A stretch of DNA of 8,834 bases, from NCBI GenBank assembly GCA_900546075.1, contig URBH01000072.1:1-8834 (forward strand), in the 5' to 3' direction. How positions within the stretch are numbered: the first letter of the stretch is position 1; every line of letters starts with the position of its first letter. The stretch is from an uncultured Eubacteriales bacterium. Its GTDB lineage: Bacteria > Bacillota > Clostridia > Oscillospirales > Oscillospiraceae. Below the pieces are notes generated by a model. It worked only from the letters and a program-made list of their open reading frames with translations, ran no database searches and was not told where the DNA came from. The position numbers and the translations under genes are program-made. Shown here one piece after another: positions 5,801 through 8,834 of this stretch.

Positions 5801-7060
5801 ATGGACGAACGTAAAAAATACAACCATCCCTGGGATGACAGCGTGTACGGCACAGGCCGTACCGAGCCGCCGAAAAACCATGGCGGCACCGTGGCGCTGC
5901 TGCTGATCCTGATCATCTTTCTGTGCGGCATCATCACGGTTCTGGGCATTCTCAACGTGCGGCTGTTCCAGAAGCTGAACACCCGGAGAGAAAGCGAGCA
6001 GTCCATTTCCTTTGCCACCGGCGCGGCGGCACTGCCTACGGAAGCCGCCACATTTCCCACGGAATCCGTTGACGCCGCCCTTGGGGAGGACACCCCCACC
6101 ATCGACTTGCAGAAATGCCCCCAGGGCGTGGATAACGTTCCTGCCGAGGGCGCGCTGTCCCTCCAGGAGATCTACAGCCGGAACATCGACTCCGTGGTAT
6201 CCATTACCAGCGCCGGTCAGAGCGCCACCTCCACCGGCACCGGCGTGATTCTGACCGAGGACGGGTACATCGTGACCAACTGCCATGTGGTGGAAAACGG
6301 CATTTCCGTCACGGCGCAGCTGACCGACGGACGGACGCTGCCCGCCATGCTGGTGGGCGCCGATTCCGTGTCCGACCTCGCGGTACTCCATGTGGACGCG
6401 ACGGGTCTGACCCCGGCGCAGTTCGGAGATTCCGGCAGCCTGCGGGTGGGCGACACCGTGGTCGCCATCGGCGACCCCCTGGGCGTCAAGTTCCGGGGTA
6501 CCTACACGGACGGCATCATCTCCGGCATCGGCCGGGACATGGATATGGGCGGGCGCACCATGACCCTGATCCAGACCAACGCCGCCCTGAATTCCGGCAA
6601 CTCCGGCGGCCCGCTCATTAACTGCTACGGCCAGGTCATCGGCATCAACACCATGAAGATCGGCGCGTTCACCGACTCCGCCGGTGTGGAGGGCTTAGGC
6701 TTCGCCATTCCCAGCTCCACCGTGAAGGAGGTGGCCGAGCAGCTGATCGCCCAGGGCTACGTCTCCGGCAGGCCGACCCTGGGACTGGAAGGAGAACCCC
6801 TGTCCTCCTTCGACCAGTATTATTATCGGCTTCCTGCCGGCCTGTATATCACCGGCGTTGACCGCGCCAGCGACGCCGCCGCCAAGGGCATCGAGGAGGG
6901 CGACATCCTCATCAGCATCAACGGAACCAACGTGACAACTATGGACGCCCTGAACGGCGCGGTCTACAAGCTGGACATCGGCGATACGGTGGAGGCTGTG
7001 GTTTACCGCAGCGGCAAGCAGTACCGGGTCTCCCTCACCGTCACGGAGGATAAAGGATAA
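5801..7060 (+). CDS. htrA: Membrane-anchored HtrA/DegP-type serine protease with PDZ domain
   Basis: This 419-residue trypsin-like protease acts on misfolded or surplus proteins outside the membrane. A short cytoplasmic N-terminus (1-28) is followed by one hydrophobic anchor at about 29-52 with no cleavage site that I can see, a low-complexity linker (about 55-115), the protease domain (about 120-315) and one PDZ domain (about 325-415; GLYITGVDRASDAA, EEGDILISINGTNV). The catalytic triad is His162 (TNCHVVEN), Asp192 (SDLAVLHV) and Ser268 (NSGNSGGPL), complete. The start has GAGGT six bases upstream and lies 18 bases after the kinase stop, so it belongs to the same operon. In Bacillus, HtrA proteases are controlled by the CssRS two-component system; a similar arrangement is likely here but not proven. 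Confidence 0.95.
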   Translation: MDERKKYNHPWDDSVYGTGRTEPPKNHGGTVALLLILIIFLCGIITVLGILNVRLFQKLNTRRESEQSISFATGAAALPTEAATFPTESVDAALGEDTPTIDLQKCPQGVDNVPAEGALSLQEIYSRNIDSVVSITSAGQSATSTGTGVILTEDGYIVTNCHVVENGISVTAQLTDGRTLPAMLVGADSVSDLAVLHVDATGLTPAQFGDSGSLRVGDTVVAIGDPLGVKFRGTYTDGIISGIGRDMDMGGRTMTLIQTNAALNSGNSGGPLINCYGQVIGINTMKIGAFTDSAGVEGLGFAIPSSTVKEVAEQLIAQGYVSGRPTLGLEGEPLSSFDQYYYRLPAGLYITGVDRASDAAAKGIEEGDILISINGTNVTTMDALNGAVYKLDIGDTVEAVVYRSGKQYRVSLTVTEDKG

Positions 7061-7069
7061 AACGTATTC

Positions 7070-7101
7070 CCTGCCGGCTTCCTCACGGGAACGTCGGCAG
7101 G
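7070..7101 (+). terminator. Hairpin between htrA and the thioesterase gene (leaky terminator or processing site)
   Basis: CCTGCCG at 7070-7076 pairs with CGGCAGG at 7095-7101. The stem continues through G-T and C-G pairs and TTCC/GGAA with one bulged C, around a five-base loop. It is followed by ATTTATTT, a weak T tract that runs straight into the thioesterase ribosome binding site (GGAGG at 7111-7115). With so short a tail it may give partial termination or mark an RNA-stability boundary, lowering thioesterase expression relative to htrA. Confidence 0.55.
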
Positions 7102-7121
7102 ATTTATTTGGAGGAAAGAAT

Positions 7122-7847
7122 ATGGAACCAATTTTTCAGCAGGACTTTCAGGTTCAGGACATGTGCGTCGACCGCTACGGCCGCCTGAAACCGTCCACCC
7201 TTTTGTATTTCGCCCAGGAAATCGCGGGGCGGCACTGCGACGAGCTTGCGGACACCCTGGAAAGCCACCGGCTGTTCTGGGCGGTGACCCGGCACCGGGT
7301 GCAGATCAACCGGCTCCCGGAACGGGGTGAGACCGTCCACATTGAGACCTGGCCTATGCCAAACACCCACGTCAGCTATCCCCGCTCCATGGTGATTTAC
7401 GATCAGGCGGGCAACGAATGCTCTCGCTCCATCAGTCTGTGGGTTCTGATGGATCAGGATACCCGCAGCAGCGTTTCCCCAGACAAGAGCGGTATCATCG
7501 TTCCCGGCACCCTCCGGGGAACGGAGCTGGCACTTCCCGGCGGTCTTGTTCCCAAGGTGATGGAACACATCTGTCGGCGGGACGTATGCTTCACCGACCT
7601 CGACCGCAACGGCCACATGAACAACACCCGGTACTTAGACTGGATCGACGATCTTCTCCCCAGCGACTTCCACCGGGAGCATCCCGTGAAGGAGTTCGCC
7701 CTGCGCTACCACAGCGAAGCGCGGGAGGGGCAGAGCCTTGACCTACGCTGGGATTTCATGGCAGACGATTGCCTACGGGTTGACGCCTACCGCAAAAGCG
7801 AAGGCAAGGACGAACTGGTATTTTCCTCCAGGGTTCTGTTCGACTGA
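7122..7847 (+). CDS. Acyl-ACP thioesterase (FatA/FatB-like, double hotdog fold)
   Basis: This 241-residue cytoplasmic enzyme is expected to hydrolyse acyl-acyl carrier protein to free fatty acid and ACP. The length fits bacterial acyl-ACP thioesterases, which lack the plant plastid-targeting region. The N-terminal hotdog includes YFAQEIAGRHCDEL (29-42) and WAVTRHRVQINRLP (53-66). The C-terminal hotdog carries DLDRNGHMNNTRYLDW (159-174), equivalent to the plant D-x-N-x-H-V-N-N active-site motif: Asp161, Asn163 and His165. Glu199 in RYHSEA occupies the place of the plant catalytic glutamate. GGAGG lies seven bases before the ATG. The gene follows htrA by 61 bases with a hairpin between them, and a terminator follows it. 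A link with envelope stress through membrane lipid turnover is possible but speculative. Chain-length preference cannot be read from the sequence. Confidence 0.9.
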   Translation: MEPIFQQDFQVQDMCVDRYGRLKPSTLLYFAQEIAGRHCDELADTLESHRLFWAVTRHRVQINRLPERGETVHIETWPMPNTHVSYPRSMVIYDQAGNECSRSISLWVLMDQDTRSSVSPDKSGIIVPGTLRGTELALPGGLVPKVMEHICRRDVCFTDLDRNGHMNNTRYLDWIDDLLPSDFHREHPVKEFALRYHSEAREGQSLDLRWDFMADDCLRVDAYRKSEGKDELVFSSRVLFD

Positions 7848-7888
7848 CCCCTCGGAAAATTCCAAATCCAGTGTTATGTAAATTCGAG

Positions 7889-7927
7889 ATATCTCCACAG
7901 CTTTGTGCAAAGCTGTGGAGATATTTT
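7889..7927 (+). terminator. Strong terminator hairpin after the thioesterase gene
   Basis: Bases 7889-7905 and 7908-7924 are perfect reverse complements, giving about 16 bp of stem with a GTGC loop, followed by TTTT (the last base of the stem plus 7925-7927) and an AT-rich GATAT. It lies 41 bases after the stop codon and is the natural end of the plus-strand operon. The arms contain TCTCCACAGCTTT (7892-7904) and AAAGCTGTGGAGA (7909-7921); the second is repeated exactly at 7985-7997 among the DnaA-box-like sequences, so the hairpin may have a second role. Confidence 0.75.
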
Positions 7928-7977
7928 GATATGCCCCTGTTTCTCCCTTATTTTTCAACCATTTTCCCGGCCAAGCC

Positions 7978-8065
7978 TGTGGAGAAAGCTGTGGAGAATG
8001 TGGATAACTTGTTTTATGTAAACATTACAAGCTGTTACAGAATATATTATGTTAACTTTCTTTCC
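7978..8065. other. Tandem DnaA-box-like cluster with adjacent AT-rich tract
   Basis: Three 9-mers lie in one orientation: TGTGGAGAA at 7978-7986, TGTGGAGAA at 7990-7998 and TGTGGATAA at 7999-8007. The last is the exact complement of the consensus DnaA box TTATCCACA, and the first two differ from it by one base. They are followed by about 58 bases (8008-8065) that are roughly a quarter G+C by my count, in an otherwise GC-rich region. Boxes beside an AT-rich tract are the known layout of a replication-origin unwinding region. No dnaA, dnaN, rpmH or gidA-type neighbour is present, and the flanking genes converge instead of diverging. A DnaA-binding or titration locus, or a plasmid-origin remnant, is as likely as a chromosomal origin. 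Chance is not excluded. Confidence 0.45.
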
Positions 8066-8070
8066 GACAA

Positions 8071-8118
8071 GACCCGTCACGCGTAGTAGATGGGCGGGTC
8101 GCATCAGACGGTTAACCG
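8071..8118. other. Small inverted repeats between the AT-rich tract and repeat copy B
   Basis: GACCCG at 8071-8076 pairs with CGGGTC at 8095-8100 across an 18-base loop, and CGGTTAACCG at 8109-8118 is a perfect 10-base palindrome. Neither is followed by a T tract. The stretch from 8066 to 8148 shows no credible gene; open frames crossing it lack ribosome binding sites and any recognisable protein sequence. No function assigned. Confidence 0.3.
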
Positions 8119-8148
8119 GCACAGTGGGATAGTGAACCGCACCCCTTG

Positions 8149-8267
8149 CCTCTCCCTTTGGGAGAGGTGGCCGAGCGAAGCGAGGACGGAGAGGGAAAAC
8201 CGGGGTGCAGCGCCCTCTCAGTCACCTTCGGTGACAGCTCTCCCAGAGGGAGAGCCAAGGGGCTGTA
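8149..8267. repeat. Multi-hairpin intergenic repeat, copy B (longer copy)
   Basis: This copy has an extra left end compared with the block at 51-140. Hairpins are CCTCTCCC 8149-8156 with GGGAGAGG 8160-8167; GAGAGGG 8189-8195 with CCCTCTC 8213-8219; GTCACC 8221-8226 with GGTGAC 8230-8235; and GCTCTCCC 8237-8244 with GGGAGAGC 8248-8255. From 8179 onward it aligns with copy A with scattered substitutions and one length difference. Its outer arms (CTCTCCC and GGGAGAG) are also mutually complementary, so the element could fold as a whole. I take it as a non-autonomous mobile or REP-like element. It carries no credible coding sequence. Confidence 0.85.
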
Positions 8268-8270
8268 CCG

Positions 8271-8310
8271 ATTCAAAACAGCGGTATCCGTGGGAAAACG
8301 GATACCGCTG
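8271..8310 (-). terminator. Rho-independent terminator of pckA (distal hairpin)
   Basis: CAGCGGTATCCGT at 8279-8291 and ACGGATACCGCTG at 8298-8310 are perfect complements (13 bp) around a six-base loop. Read on the minus strand, the hairpin is followed by TTTTGAAT (complement of 8271-8278), an adequate T tract. It lies about 66 bases after the pckA stop. Repeat copy B begins directly beyond it, as copy A does beyond the nfnB terminator. Confidence 0.75.
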
Positions 8311-8320
8311 TGACAGACGA

Positions 8321-8348
8321 AAGCGGCGCAGCTTACGCTGCGCCGCTT
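8321..8348 (-). terminator. Proximal hairpin behind pckA
   Basis: AAGCGGCGCAGC at 8321-8332 and GCTGCGCCGCTT at 8337-8348 form a perfect 12-bp stem around a four-base loop, 28 bases after the pckA stop. The minus-strand flank reads TTTCGTCTGT, only moderately T-rich. It may be a weaker first terminator or a 3'-end stabiliser, backed up by the hairpin at 8279-8310. Confidence 0.55.
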
Positions 8349-8376
8349 ATCGGTTATCATAAAATTGTGCCGCTGA

Positions 8377-8834
8377 TTACAGCTTGGGGCCAGCCTCGAC
8401 CAGAGCCTTGCCGGCGTCGTTGCCCTCGTACTTGACGAAGTTCTTGACGAACCGACCGGCCAGATCCTTGGCCTTGGTCTCCCAGTCTTCCACATTGGCG
8501 TAGGTGTCCCGGGGATCCAGGATGGCGGGGTTCACGCCGGGCAGAGCGGTGGGAACCTCCAGGTCGAACATGGGGATCTTCTTGGTCTCGGCCTTCAGGA
8601 TGTCGCCGCTCAGGATGGCGTCGATGATGCCGCGGGTATCCTTGATGGTGATACGCTTGCCGGTGCCGTTCCAGCCGGTGTTGACCAGGTAAGCCTTGGC
8701 GCCGGAAACCTGCATCTTCTTGACCAGCTCCTCAGCATACTTGGTGGGATGCAGCTCCAGGAAGGCCTGGCCGAAGCAGGCGGAGAAGGTGGGGGTGGGC
8801 TCGGTGATGCCGCGCTCGGTGCCTGCCAGCTTTG
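8377..8834 (-). CDS. pckA: Phosphoenolpyruvate carboxykinase (ATP), C-terminal part
   Basis: The reading frame enters from the right edge and ends at a TAA (complement of 8377-8379). It gives the last 151 residues, from KLAGTERG to the family's common ending AGPKL; the ATG is outside the window. The enzyme interconverts oxaloacetate plus ATP with phosphoenolpyruvate, CO2 and ADP in the cytoplasm. In many anaerobes it works in the carboxylating direction. The fragment aligns without visible gaps to the E. coli PckA sequence as I remember it: KLAGTERGITEPTPTFSACF is the mobile lid region, and NGTGKRITIKDTR holds the equivalents of Arg449 and Thr455 that contact ATP. The end at PKL matches E. 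coli residue 540, so the C-terminus is complete. Two hairpins follow the stop codon. The GTP-dependent family has different motifs, so the ATP type is well supported. Confidence 0.97.
   Translation of the reverse strand, partial: KLAGTERGITEPTPTFSACFGQAFLELHPTKYAEELVKKMQVSGAKAYLVNTGWNGTGKRITIKDTRGIIDAILSGDILKAETKKIPMFDLEVPTALPGVNPAILDPRDTYANVEDWETKAKDLAGRFVKNFVKYEGNDAGKALVEAGPKL

Noticed and set aside
5252..6391. A 379-codon minus-strand open frame across the kinase/htrA junction, and similar frames at 4229-5227 and 1666-2571.
   Set aside because: These are shadows of GC-rich genes on the other strand, with no ribosome binding sites or recognisable protein families.
7848..8148. Calling this intergenic region the chromosomal oriC.
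   Set aside because: DnaA boxes and an AT-rich tract are present, but dnaA/dnaN are absent, the flanking genes converge, and only one box is perfect. Kept as a candidate DnaA-binding locus instead.
8090..8495. Short open frames on both strands through repeat copy B and into pckA.
   Set aside because: They translate the hairpin repeat and the complement of pckA. No homology is recognisable, and no ribosome binding site was seen.

Overview
The window looks like chromosomal DNA of a GC-rich, low-oxygen Firmicute, most likely a gut-type clostridium of the Oscillospiraceae kind. The grounds are strong AGGAGG-type ribosome binding sites, consensus sigma-A promoters, an electron-bifurcating Nfn-type flavoenzyme pair, a bacterial acyl-ACP thioesterase, and a multi-hairpin intergenic repeat of a type I associate from memory with that group. 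The genus is an inference. I see no phage, CRISPR, transposase, tRNA or rRNA gene.

Layout. The left part (about 1-3540) is read on the minus strand: uppP (undecaprenyl-diphosphatase), then nfnA and nfnB, the two subunits of an NADH-dependent reduced ferredoxin:NADP+ oxidoreductase. nfnA has a textbook TTGACA-17-TATAAT promoter, and the pair ends at a strong hairpin terminator at 151-186. The middle (about 3550-7927) is read on the plus strand from a promoter divergent to uppP: an OmpR/PhoB-type response regulator, its HAMP-containing sensor kinase, a membrane-anchored HtrA-type serine protease with a PDZ domain, and an acyl-ACP thioesterase. These four genes are closely spaced and look like one envelope/secretion-stress operon, with a possible partial terminator before the last gene. 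The right edge holds the last 151 codons of ATP-dependent phosphoenolpyruvate carboxykinase (pckA), read on the minus strand and cut by the window end.

The 529-bp convergent gap between the thioesterase and pckA (7848-8376) is the most structured non-coding part. It holds a 16-bp-stem terminator hairpin, a tight tandem of three DnaA-box-like 9-mers (one perfect), an AT-rich tract, a multi-hairpin repeat element, and two consecutive hairpins behind pckA. A second copy of the repeat lies at 51-140 behind the nfnB terminator, in the same orientation and the same relation to its neighbouring gene.

Most coding content is housekeeping or conserved. The points worth follow-up are the DnaA-box cluster away from dnaA, the PhoB-box-like direct repeats in the regulator's own promoter, the cysteine-rich sensor domain of the kinase, and the terminator-linked repeat. 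I found no convincing new multi-gene system.
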